Shown here one piece after another: positions 27,501 to 39,500 of a stretch of 64,000 nucleotides of DNA. Below the pieces are notes generated by a model. That model had not been told where the DNA came from. It was given only the letters and a program-made list of their open reading frames with translations, and did not search any database. The stretch is from Spirometra erinaceieuropaei. Its lineage: Eukaryota; Platyhelminthes; Cestoda; Diphyllobothriidea; Diphyllobothriidae. The stretch lies in NCBI GenBank assembly GCA_902702965.1, contig CACRXP010000426.1:463363-527362 (forward strand), given 5' to 3'. Both the position numbers and the translations under genes were made by a program. Numbering within the stretch: position 1 is the stretch's first letter; each line of letters opens with the position of its first letter.

Positions 27501-30500
27501 TCATAAGGCGCTTTTAGGAAGATCCTTGGAAATAAACGACCCATCGTCGTCGCCAAGTTGCAGCAGCTGGGTGGTGTGATGGCACTATCGGACAAAAGAG
27601 ACAGGAGTGACTACTTTCATTTAATTTCCCGCCTTCAGTCATCCGTGCAACAAACGCAGCCTCGGGGAGATTTGCGGCTACAATTCTGAGTCACCCAAGT
27701 CAAACTGACCACTATTTGGATACCTAGTCCATGCTTTACGGCATTGAATATCCCTGTGACTCCATAATCTACTAAAAGATTGGCCTGATCCACTGCTCTC
27801 TAAAGCATTGATTGGCTCACTGCGCTCTTTTCGGGCATTCTAACGTCGTCAGCTGCACGCTCACTATTTGGCAACTCGGTTTAGATGTACTTAAATTAAC
27901 AGAAGATCGCCGGTCAGTGATATGATGTCGATACTAGACGAAGCATAGAAGTCCTGTTTTGCCTAGGGTCGACTATCGACTAACAATTAACCATAATGTA
28001 GTAAAATGTGAATTGTAGATAGTGAGGCATTGAGTTGATTTATAAAAATGCCTTCAAATATAGCATTGTGGATGGTCAGTATCTCTTCCAGAGCCTTGTC
28101 GTAAACTGTTTCCTATGCGGTAGATTTTCCGGCTTTTGCATAGGCATACTCACTGCCACCTTTGTAAATTGCGCAAAGCTCACCGTCTGGCCCAACTGTA
28201 GAAAAATCTGCAGCCTCGGTGACTGTTCACAAGGCATGCAGTGGTTGTCATGGACTTTATCCAGTCGTGATCGTGCTTTTTTTACAATGGAGCCAAATTA
28301 CTTAAGCTAAATTGTACAAATACTTATTATTTAAGTAGCTCGTATTTCCCCATTAATCAGACCAAAAACCGGCAATTAAAATGGGCCATTTTGCGTTTAT
28401 TATGCAGAAACGCACTTCCTATTAAATTTTTTTCCACAAAGGCCTGAGTCTTTCCGTTCTAAAACAGTATGTGCTTATCATAGCCTTAAGATGCTTAGGC
28501 AACCTTTCAGGATGTCAGCTACCCACAAACGTGCTCCCTCTACTTGCAATCTATACAGCATAATTGCCATCCAGTACGCTAGTGCGGACTAGATGACCAT
28601 TTATCAGGTATGTAAGAGGACAAGTTGATTTGCAGACTTTAAATCTCTCCAGAAATTAATCGCTAATTTGGTCTTAATCCGTTTATTTGAGACTAATTAG
28701 AACAAAGTGAGTTTTAATATGAATATTCGAGTCAATATCCACCATTCATAAACTGCCAAGAGGTAGCCAGCACTATAAAATGAGGTTGAATACTATACCG
28801 TATTTGACAGCACAGGTACCAGCTGAAGCCCAGGCACGTATTTTGCCGATATTCTGCCGCTACGTGACACACCTACGAGGAGTTCGGCTCATCGATGGAT
28901 CCTTAAGGGTTCCCTGTGTGCTTTTTGGTCGACACTCGTGTTTAAAAATTGTGGTTTCTAGATTTTCTCGGAAATTAGTCGCTAACTTGGAGCACACCAG
29001 CCTGTTTAAGACTTAGAGGCTCAGACTGAATTTTGCAGTCTTTTCTTGGAAAAATTTAAAGTGTTGCAGTGTATCAGTGTCCTATCGACATTATTGTATC
29101 CCATAGGGAGTCCAAATTCGCTCGTTAGCGTCCACTTAATAAAAGTAACCTGGACTTCAGAGGGCTTGAGAAGCGACCTTGACACGTATGGCGATCCCCA
29201 CGGCACCTCTGATGCTGGAGCACCAGAATAGATGATTCCAAAGATTTGAGCTAATTCTTACCTCCTCTAGATTCAATAAATGAGAACACCTTATAGAGGC
29301 AAAAGTGAATTAATATCAAAAATTTTCTGCGCACGTTCGTACACCCTCGTGGCCGTCCGCAAGCCAGAAGGGTCGCAATTTGCGTTTGAGGTGAGGCTGA
29401 GTATCTGCATCTGCAGAAGAACCCTGCATGACCGCGAAGGATAGAGTGCGCCCAAAACTACTCAAACAGATCTGTCGGGGCCGCAACAGGTGATTGATGG
29501 TTTACAATCATCAACCTATGTAGTTCAATCTATGCAAATGACAGAAATTTGTCGAGACAGCAAAAAGGAAGTTCGTACTAGAAAACATCAAAGAAAGAAA
29601 ACGTTCGAGTGTTCTATCACGTACCACTTGCATCGAAGTAGGGCCGAGCACAGGGGATGAATTATGAGTTCGTTTCTTCCAAACTCTATCATCAGCTAGA
29701 AAGAGAAGCATGCGTATTTTATTGGCAGTAGTAGAAGCAGTAGTAGCGGTGCTCTTAAAACCAGTGTTAGTAGCACATTTAATCCGGGGATGGCAAGACA
29801 CGGACGACTTTGTAACACGCAGGATGGAGGGCAAAATATTTACGTGTAAATAACTTGGTGAGGTTCTCTGACCGGTGGTTTTATTGAACATTTTAACATC
29901 CAGGCATCGAGAGGCAGGAAACTAGCGTAGGGCTTCACTTATTGGTTTCATGCTATTTTCTTATCATCATTAAGTCTAGAACTAAAAGTTTCTGATTGTA
30001 TTTGACTAGGAGGATGGAGCGTTAAGTAGTCAATGTAGTTAAGGAAGCCCCACAGAAGAAATAAAAGACATTATTTGCTGCTTTTTGAAGGGACAAGCTG
30101 TTTCCAAAGTCCATGTGTGGTGTTCTCATCTCGACAAAATTCCAAGCCCAACCTCACAGCTATTCTAGCCTTAAATTTAAACTAACCGAATCATATGAGA
30201 AACTTTATGTGGTTTCGCTCCCAAAATGTCGTACACTTTACGGTATAACGTGTTTAAATCAACGGATACGAGCCAAAATGTCTGACTTCAAATTTCGACT
30301 GGTTTTCAGTCCTAGGCCTACCACTGACTTGTGGCCTCCCAAGTTATGGTTTATTTTTCATGCATATTTTCCGAAATAAACAGCAGACCTTGCATTCTCA
30401 GAAGACGAATTAAATTTTTTAGGCCGAAATTGTCGTAACTGAAATCCAGGTGAGCGATCTAAGAATAGATACTCGTTCATTATGAAGGAGGAAGGTGGAA

Positions 30501-33500
30501 GGCCGTTCCTAGTAATTCATCGCCCACACCCGTGGGGCGGATTACATCGGTCAGAAGACTGGGTGGCTTTTTAAAAAAGAGTTATGAAGCACCTTCTGAC
30601 TGAGTTGAGAGAAAGGGACTTGAAAGACCATCCTCTGACCACGGAGTGGACGCTGCTCAGGCCGATTTGATGATCTGTGCGGCACCAAATCTCCACTGAT
30701 CGTGACGGAGACGACGTATTATAACGACAGAAAAAGTGACTACAACCCGACTTAAAGGCAGAACTCCTTATCCTCTGTATAAGCGACTCACTTCCTACTT
30801 TTACTGTCACCCTGCGTGTAAATTCCCTGTCCTCTTCAGCCTCTCCATTCTCAGATGCTTAAGGCTCCATGGATACCAACTGCCGTCCACGGTGTCCTCC
30901 GATCACATTGCCTACTCGGATCCACTCCCCTTTCCGCCATCTCATACAGAGCCCAACGCTTTAAAGAGACAACCATCCAACTGCGCAAAGATTTTCATCA
31001 GTCGCTACATACGCACGCACCCACGATGGACAAACGGAAAAGAGAGACACCAACAATTTGGCATTCCCTACCGTACATAAGAATGTGTCCGGGGCCACAG
31101 AACACATTGCGTCAGAGTTAGGCGTGGGTATCGCTCATCATCCGGCGGCTATCATGCGTAGCAGGATCATGAAAATGAAGGATTGGCTGGACGCCAATGA
31201 GCAGTCGGGCGTAGTCTATCCAATCCCTTGCCATAACTGCCCTTGCCACTACACAGGTCAAACAGGACGATGTCGCAGCTCAAGAATACTTGAGCACAAA
31301 CGGGCCGTTCGGAGAGGCGACCCACTATCTCAAGTCGCCACTCACACGCTGGAGGAACATCATGAGTTCGACTTCGTCAACACGCGGACGTTGGCGCGAG
31401 CCGGCAATAAGACAGGGCGAGAACTGCTGGAGGCGTGTGTGTCGGACACCACCTCTATCAATAGATACATCGATTGACCTGCGTGCTATCACGCACTCCG
31501 CCCACGCAACGAGGTGGCGCAGCTTACATCGCTGCGAAGTACAAACGGCGTCACCATGCCGGGAGACCACTGTGGGCCAGGCGGTACAAACCATACCTAG
31601 CCACGGACGTAGTCCCCCTCCTCACGGCACAACGATATAAATGTTCACACATTGTTGCACTCTAGCAGTCTCTGATGATGAACTGCTGTTCGAGTTCGAA
31701 AGTTAGGCCAATAAATCTACCGTTCCAGTGATCTTGCCTTCGTCTTCTTTTAGACATGAACCTGGAATGCGCATATTCTCTTTCGTTCGTAAACAGCCTT
31801 CCCTCTCTGTCCAGGGGGTTTTATACCTTATAGACGACTCGTGTATTCTTAAAACTGAATACGCATGCCCGTACATTAGCTGGATAGCTAACTGAGCGTA
31901 CACGTAAATAATTCTATATGCAATAATCAGTGCCCATAATAATTAGAGGATATATAAGCCACTCTTTTCTGTGTGTTTTCAACGTTTTGAGTATAAAGAA
32001 TAAATGTGCATTCAGTCTTAAATAAACAGCAATGAGCTTTAGATTCCTGTTCTTCGGAGGCGGGATGTCGGTAAATTGCAAAATTTGTGGAGACTCACCA
32101 GCAGTTTCCTCAGTGGCGACCGAAGAGCCTGATCGGGGGCATCAGCTTTTGGTTGGAGCAATTTAAAGTCATAGCTGACCTTTCAGTATGAAACAGGACC
32201 AAAGTTAAAGATAATATTATCGCTGCATGGCAATCGTCTCGTTCTAGAGAAAGGCTACAACAAATCAATTTCCTACTAATGTATGAGCGAATGGGGTAAA
32301 ACTGGCTGCCCGTTGACATGACTAATTAATTTCTGTATTGGTAATATGTTTGACGAAAAGGGAGATCAGTCCGGGAAGAGGAGGCCTCTCGTAAGAAGCC
32401 ATGCTGGACCGAAAAACTCATTTTTGCCATAGACGACGAACGACGACTTTTCAAGAAATTCAAGCCAGAGTAATTGTTGAAGGTCCGGTCAATCTCTGGG
32501 ATCTGTGTCACGATAAACATTTCCATGAGTAGTCTTGCGACCGACAATCAGTACATACCCTTCCTTCATGTACAGAATTTAAAGAGGATGAAGTTTCCAC
32601 CAACTAAGTAGAGGAATTGATATTGTCATGCATGTTCTCTGTGAAGTATATTTAAATTTATCAGGGCGACGAAAATCTATGAAAAAATCACAAGGTATGA
32701 GTCGTTATTGCTTAAACAGTGTAGTTTTTGCAGGCGATCAAAAAGAAGTCCGTTGCAAAGTCGGCATCCCGAAATAACTAAAATAACTCGGGATTTAGCT
32801 GCACGGTAGTTAGTATTACAACCTCACTTAGGTAATATTCTGGAGCCGAAAACGCATTTCAGAATTTCGGTCAACATTTCATGAGCTAGCACATCCACCA
32901 TACATCGCAAATCGTGAAGAGGCGGAAATAATCCCCTAACAAGAGTGATACCGTGACATCACCAACCTCACACAAGATGGACAGTACAACGTCGGCAGCG
33001 GTGGGATGAAGAGGAGCGCATATTTCTCCCCTTCCAGGCGGGGGCTATGTAACGCCGCACGAGTTGGACTGGGTTGTTTGAATGAGGTGAATATTTTTAG
33101 CGCGGACCCACGATGGAGATCATGTGACCGCGTGTCGGTGAAAATAGCCAATGCACTTCCCCCGCGTAAGCGCCGACCCCCTCCTCGCAAGATAAGCCTC
33201 AACTCTCGTCCCGCTCGNNNNNNNNNNNNNNNNNNNNNNNNNNNNNNNNNNNNNNNNNNNNNNNNNNNNNNNNNNNNNNNNNNNNNNNNNNNNNNNNNNN
33301 NNNNNNNNNNNNNNNNNNNNNNNNNNNNNNNNNNNNNNNNNNNNNNNNNNNNNNNNNNNNNNNNNNNNNNNNNNNNNNNNNNNNNNNNNNNNNNNNNNNN
33401 NNNNNNNNNNNNNNNNNNNNNNNNNNNNNNNNNNNNNNNNNNNNNNNNNNNNNNNNNNNNNNNNNNNNNNNNNNNNNNNNNNNNNNNNNNNNNNNNNNNN

Positions 33501-36500
33501 NNNNNNNNNNNNNNNNNNNNNNNNNNNNNNNNNNNNNNNNNNNNNNNNNNNNNNNNNNNNNNNNNNNNNNNNNNNNNNNNNNNNNNNNNNNNNNNNNNNN
33601 NNNNNNNNNNNNNNNNNNNNNNNNNNNNNNNNNNNNNNNNNNNNNNNNNNNNNNNNNNNNNNNNNNNNNNNNNNNNNNNNNNNNNNNNNNNNNNNNNNNN
33701 NNNNNNNNNNNNNNNNNNNNNNNNNNNNNNNNNNNNNNNNNNNNNNNNNNNNNNNNNNNNNNNNNNNNNNNNNNNNNNNNNNNNNNNNNNNNNNNNNNNN
33801 NNNNNNNNNNNNNNNNNNNNNNNNNNAGCTGCCCACGGCGCTGCAGTTGCCGCCTGTTGTTAAGCTGGCATGTTGGCGCCACCTGCCCATTCAGCTGGAT
33901 CACCTCCCTGAGGTAATTCATCCATTCTTGTGACATTAATTACAAAGTTCCCATCCGTTCCTACTGCACAAATACTTATGCGTACCTGTGCTTGCAAAAT
34001 TCTTCTACCGTGTCGGCTGAATGAGTCTGGTGGTGCGCCCAGCAACTTTCCTCAGCCCGTTTGAAGTCGGGAGGTATCCCCACTGCTTCACTTTTCCCCC
34101 TCGTATCCAAGCGAAAAAAGGAATTCAAACCCCTCGTCGATCATCAACTCAAGAAGAATATTCTGCTTCGGTAGATTAAAGGTAGTATCAACTTATGCAG
34201 ACGGGGCTTTGTCGCATGAAAAGACAAGCCGAGCGTTCTGCTTTTAAGAACAGAATGGAACGTTCGTCCACAGTCTGGCGATTTTCATTGGAGGGGAAAC
34301 ATATGACCAGTCAGGGCCGCGCAAAAACACGTGCTTGATTTCTGTCCTGGAGAATCGGATTAATATTTGGCATCAGACGAACGCTGATCAAACCCTCAGC
34401 GTGATCATCTGGCAGCTGGAAAGCATTTCCTAACATCAGTCACTCATTCGGGCGAGGACAGGTACAGCGACACGGTTCTCTGTTTGTAGCAGACACTTCT
34501 ACGTACTTTATGTCAACCCGGCTGAAAGACCTCATATCAAGCCATAATTACGGCTGAATTCTTACCACACTTTCGCGTCCGAAATGCTATCCTAGGTTAT
34601 CGCCTTATAAGCATATTGCAGCTCTAACTCAAAGGACCGATTTGTGCAAAGGTTAAACGTGTCAAAGGACCGATTTGTGCAAAGGTTAAACGTGTAAAGG
34701 TTAAAGTGTCTCTCCCTCTGTATTGGAACACAAAACCTGACCTCAGCTGCTGAAAATGATTGCGGCATTCCGTAACGTAACAATGTCTGAAATGGGAACG
34801 GCTCCTGATCTTGAGATCTTTTCCTTAACCCGAAAATGTAAACGATGCGTGGAGCAATTTCGGTTATCCTCTACTTGCAGAGTTGGTTTCAAGTGAAAAT
34901 TTGGGTTTTCCAAGGATAAACCGTCATGTCGGCAAATATTTTCGTCTACGGCGAGGCGACATAAGTCGCTTTAACGTATTCAATTATCACTCGGGGCACT
35001 GGTTTTGGCATAATCACCAGAATTCAGTGGGAAGGTGTACAGTCGCCTTCATCTTTGCCCAAACATTGAAGCAGACAAATTAAGATGCACAACGTGGCAC
35101 TTTGTGTAAATGCCTAGTTTTGATGACACAAAAGCTTTCAGATCGAAAAGCTTGCAATTTAATGACCCTTGGTTGACTAAACAGCCAACTTTTCACTGGA
35201 AAACGTCGGATTAATCAGTGTAAAGATTTTTCAAATAAACGTTTGGTGCTTTGCAACTTCTTCGGGGTTTATTCTCTAAACGACTAACCTCGTATGAGGG
35301 TGTATTCGGGAGTCCGGACTCCGCAACGTATCGATCCATGACAATCTGCGCAGGATTCAAGAACAGATCGAAGATAGAGTTCATGAATGGGAAATAAGTG
35401 TTTGCACTTTAAATATGTCATTACTGTATTTATCAGCTGGACCATGGTTTATCTAAGCAGTTATAATCACTAGTACGAAAAATCAACAGCGGGCGCAGGT
35501 TCACAGTCTTCAGTATGGACATATTTTATGGGCCAGATTGTCAGATGCCTAGAGAGACAGGGCATTTCGACCATCGTTTCCGATGATGTCCATCGTGTAT
35601 TGCACAGCATACTGAGAGCAGGGACGGCTAATTGCGCATTAGTTCGTTGGGATGATAGAAGGCTTGCGCTGTCTCGGGTCTTCTTGGCTCTCTCTTGACA
35701 CCATCACCACAAACTAATTCACACGCAAATCTCCGGGCGGGACACACAGTGGGCATGTTCGGAATCGACGGCCGAACTGTCGTGTGTCGCAATGTCTGCC
35801 ACCAGTGCTGATTTGTGGCGTGATAGTGATTCGACTGTTTGGTCAATCTTGGGGGTTAATCACTCTACCCAAACAAGCCCTAAGTATCGAAAATGAAGGG
35901 GGGAGGCTCGTGCGATTGTGAATTGATCGCGGACTAGGTAAACATGCCTCAAGCAGTTATTAATCTGCGTATGGGATTCGGGTTTGTGAAACCTGAAAGT
36001 GTGGCGCTGTTCCGTTGACTGGGGTGTGAGCGGTGAAGCAATCAAAGCACCAGGCGTGACCATCACGATTCGCGACCGCTTGTTCACCCCATAATTCCAG
36101 CTGATGAATCTGAATGTGCGCCCGAAACTTTGGGCAAACGACATTTTTGTCCAACTGAACACCGATATCATGTGATACTGCAACCTAACGATCATTGTCG
36201 ACAGACTGAGTGCCTGGTAGTTGGAGTGGCAAGAACTCAAGAACCAACTGGCCCCTTGTCTGAATTCGGAACTACATAGAAAGGCAGAGATGCCCATTGC
36301 CTCCCATCCCGCAATCAGTCTGCACACCGAACCCCGAAAAGAGCTCTCATCACTTCACGAAATGGTCCGTGTCATCTCGACTGAGACTGGTAGTATTGAG
36401 TCGTATGAAATTGGGGTGCACATATCCATCCAGGTTGGAGTGCGACAACGAGCATCTCCGCGTTGCTTGCAGATGGGGGTTTACAGCCCGTGAAGGCAGT

Positions 36501-39500
36501 CACATGGGGACTACCAATTAATAATTTTGCAGTGTTTACCGACAGTGGCGGCATATTGGAATGCCCTTTCGGGCTTGCTAACCATCACCAACCTGACACC
36601 AGACCTGAACACCTGACAGCAGCTCCGCTCGAGTCAGTTAATCATCGGACAACGCCATCACCACGGCGGGAGTCCGCTGATGTAGTGTTGAGGGCGTTGA
36701 CGGAAGTCTGTCGCGCAGCCTGGGTCTCAAGCACCATTGGCTGATGTCAGGGAATAGGTCAAAAATGGGAATTCCGGTATTCTCTGCACTTGTCGTTAGG
36801 AGCCACGAGGCAGTGAGAGGGAGGCATGATTGATGGAACAAGAGCTTGCGGCCTACTATAGCCCTTATCGGACTCTATCTGTCACGCTAAATCCGAATGT
36901 AAATCAAAAACTTCAGGCCAACAAATCTCTTGTTTTACTGATTGCGTCCCTTCCTTTCGGAATTACTAGCCTTGCCAACAAAATTATCTGATTATCGAGT
37001 GTCTGCATGTGTTGCAGCTCCCCGGAGACGTCCTACAATCAGGATAGATCGACGGACGCTGCTCTTATACGTTGCTACGTAATCTTCGCGTGCCTATGCA
37101 CTTTAGAGGCATCACTTATGTACTCAAGACTTGTCGACATCACGTAAAAGGGAGACTTCAACGATTGTTTTTTAATTAAATGCAGTTCAACCTCTTAGAA
37201 AGCCGATTTTGTCTTTGCATTTTCTTAGGCCTACTGATATAGGCTTAACATAGAGTTTGGACTTGCGACAACTCGTGTTCTGACGGTTCATTAGTCCTTT
37301 TTGTGGTCCTGAATCCGTTTTAGTCAAGCGCGACCGGCATCTGAAATCTGCCGCTCAATCACACCTTGTCAGACATGGATTCATCCAGCAAAACACACTG
37401 CCAACAAGAGGCCGCTCGAAACTTTTGGAGTCATCTAAAAGGACCCCCACTTTCTACAACAACCTGACACAGGAGAGGGCTTTACTTCTTGCGAGTCGTA
37501 TGCCATTTTTCTCATTAATTTTCCGTCTCAATGCATGGGTTAAAAACAACAGCCTGCTACAGAGCTACGTTGCTCCTACTCATATTATTTTTTGTAGTCC
37601 TTATTATTGTTTACACTACAGGGTTGAACGCAAGGTCTACTTTTTCATTGGGCCAGCAGCCCTGTCAATCAACCTCCGACTGACAAATTAGCGATTGTGA
37701 TAAAGAATATTCAGATTTAGATTTGGGTTCATGTTCATCGGTTGATCCCGCCTGCAAAATGCAGCACGCATCGCTGTTCTGCTTCGCAGTAACAGCCAAA
37801 GGCACAGAATTGGTTAAGCGGTACTCAAAAATTACTGCCGGTAAATTTAATGGGCAATCGAACTGCCGGGGTTGGCCAGCTTTTCGTCACAATCCCGTTC
37901 TGAATCCTAGTCGACGGAATGTCAGGAAGGGATGCAATTCTTAAAATGCCGCATGTCTTAGTCCGCATTTCTTCCTAGTCTAGTTCGTCTCTGGAAATTG
38001 GCAACTGGACTCAACCCTCGAAATCAACTTTATGAACCTCGAGTTGTGAAGGAAATTCGACAAAACGTAGCATGGGCTTGATGTAAAGTAACGGGAAGTC
38101 AAAGGGGGTACAGGGGCTAAACAACGAAGTCGGCTCACATTTGTTTACCGACTTATGGTCGGGATTCAACAAAACGATAAAACTTACCGAACAAAGACTG
38201 GGCACTTCACGGATGAAGCCCTCAAAAGGGCACTGGTCCGTGTGTGAAAGGATGTCGAAAATCTCGTCCCATCTGCATGAAGGTGAAAGAGGTAGAAAAC
38301 CAGAATAAAACCGACCCTTACTAGTTTGCCGTAAGCTGCCTGTAAATTGGTGTTCGACATGGCCAATCTGCTTTAGGGGAGCAGTGAAATATAACCATAA
38401 CTCTTTTAACTAACGCCTACATAATTGTTACTTATTGTTTTAAACACTTCGGAACGCCGCAATGCAGCTACTTGCTCAATTCGTGTTCTTAATTCTTAAT
38501 CGAGGTGCGTGCAGTGGCTAAGAATGAAGAGATTGTGAATTTGCGCGAGACTGCCTTCCTCGATGACTCGTCATAAACATGCAGTGGACAAAATTGGCAA
38601 ATAAATCTTCTTTCTCATCCACGCATACCCAACACCTGCGTTTTTAAAGGGTTTTTGAATTGCAAATCACACGCCTACGTGCAATACGGAATCTATGTCA
38701 TATGTTAAGAAAATGTCTGCATGCGGCTGACAGAAAAAACATATTGGGATTAATTTAGATGAAAATTCGAGAAATAGTGGCCATTTCAATAACTTATTTT
38801 TAGGTGCCTATTAAAATCATCTGAAGTATATTTTGTTATTTCGTTTGAAAGTGAAAATTTATTCAGCTACAGATAATTTATAAATCAAAATGCAGGCATC
38901 CAAAAAAATATAATTTGATGATAGTAGATTCTTTAGGAGAATTAAGAACCTTATTGATACATTTTCGAGGCCAGTTCCACATGTCGTCGTCAGACTGGTG
39001 TAACTGTACAAAAAGTCAAAATTTCGGACGTGCTCAGAAAATCAATATCTCTCCGGCGATTCTGTCAATAAGCGTCCTCAGCATACCTTATTGTGTATCG
39101 ATTGGTTCTTGTCTTTTCCATTCTCCTTGAGATTTTTGTATATGGCATCTAACTCAACATGAGGATTAATGCATGACCAAACGGAGTGCATGACTTCAAG
39201 AAATTCTTGGCACTTTTGGTGGGGCAGACGCCTACAATGCGAGTCTTGTCCCATGCAAAAGCATGCTAGGTATCTAATGTGTACATGACCATTTGAGATA
39301 GGTGGTCTCGGCTCTTGAGAGCTAACGTTCATGGATACGTATGGAGGCGGACTTTTCAGTTTGGCCACAATATAAGACATCGCAAGTTTCACATGGGATC
39401 CTGTAGACTACTTCTTTCTTCTGCAAAGAGCCAGCTCTATCTTTAGTGTGTACACGCGGACTGCGTAAGGCAGTCGCAGGTCTGCGCGCCACTTGCTTTT

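Noticed and set aside
28020..28125. Minus-strand segment VYDKALEEILTIHNAIFEGI after an AG
   Set aside because: Looks protein-like, but ends in a stop codon, does not resemble TRPA1 at this position and cannot be joined to the S1 exon.
33006..33936. Long open frames on both strands across 33.0-33.9 kb
   Set aside because: They consist mostly of unknown residues from the N gap; the frames exist only because N codons cannot be read as stops.
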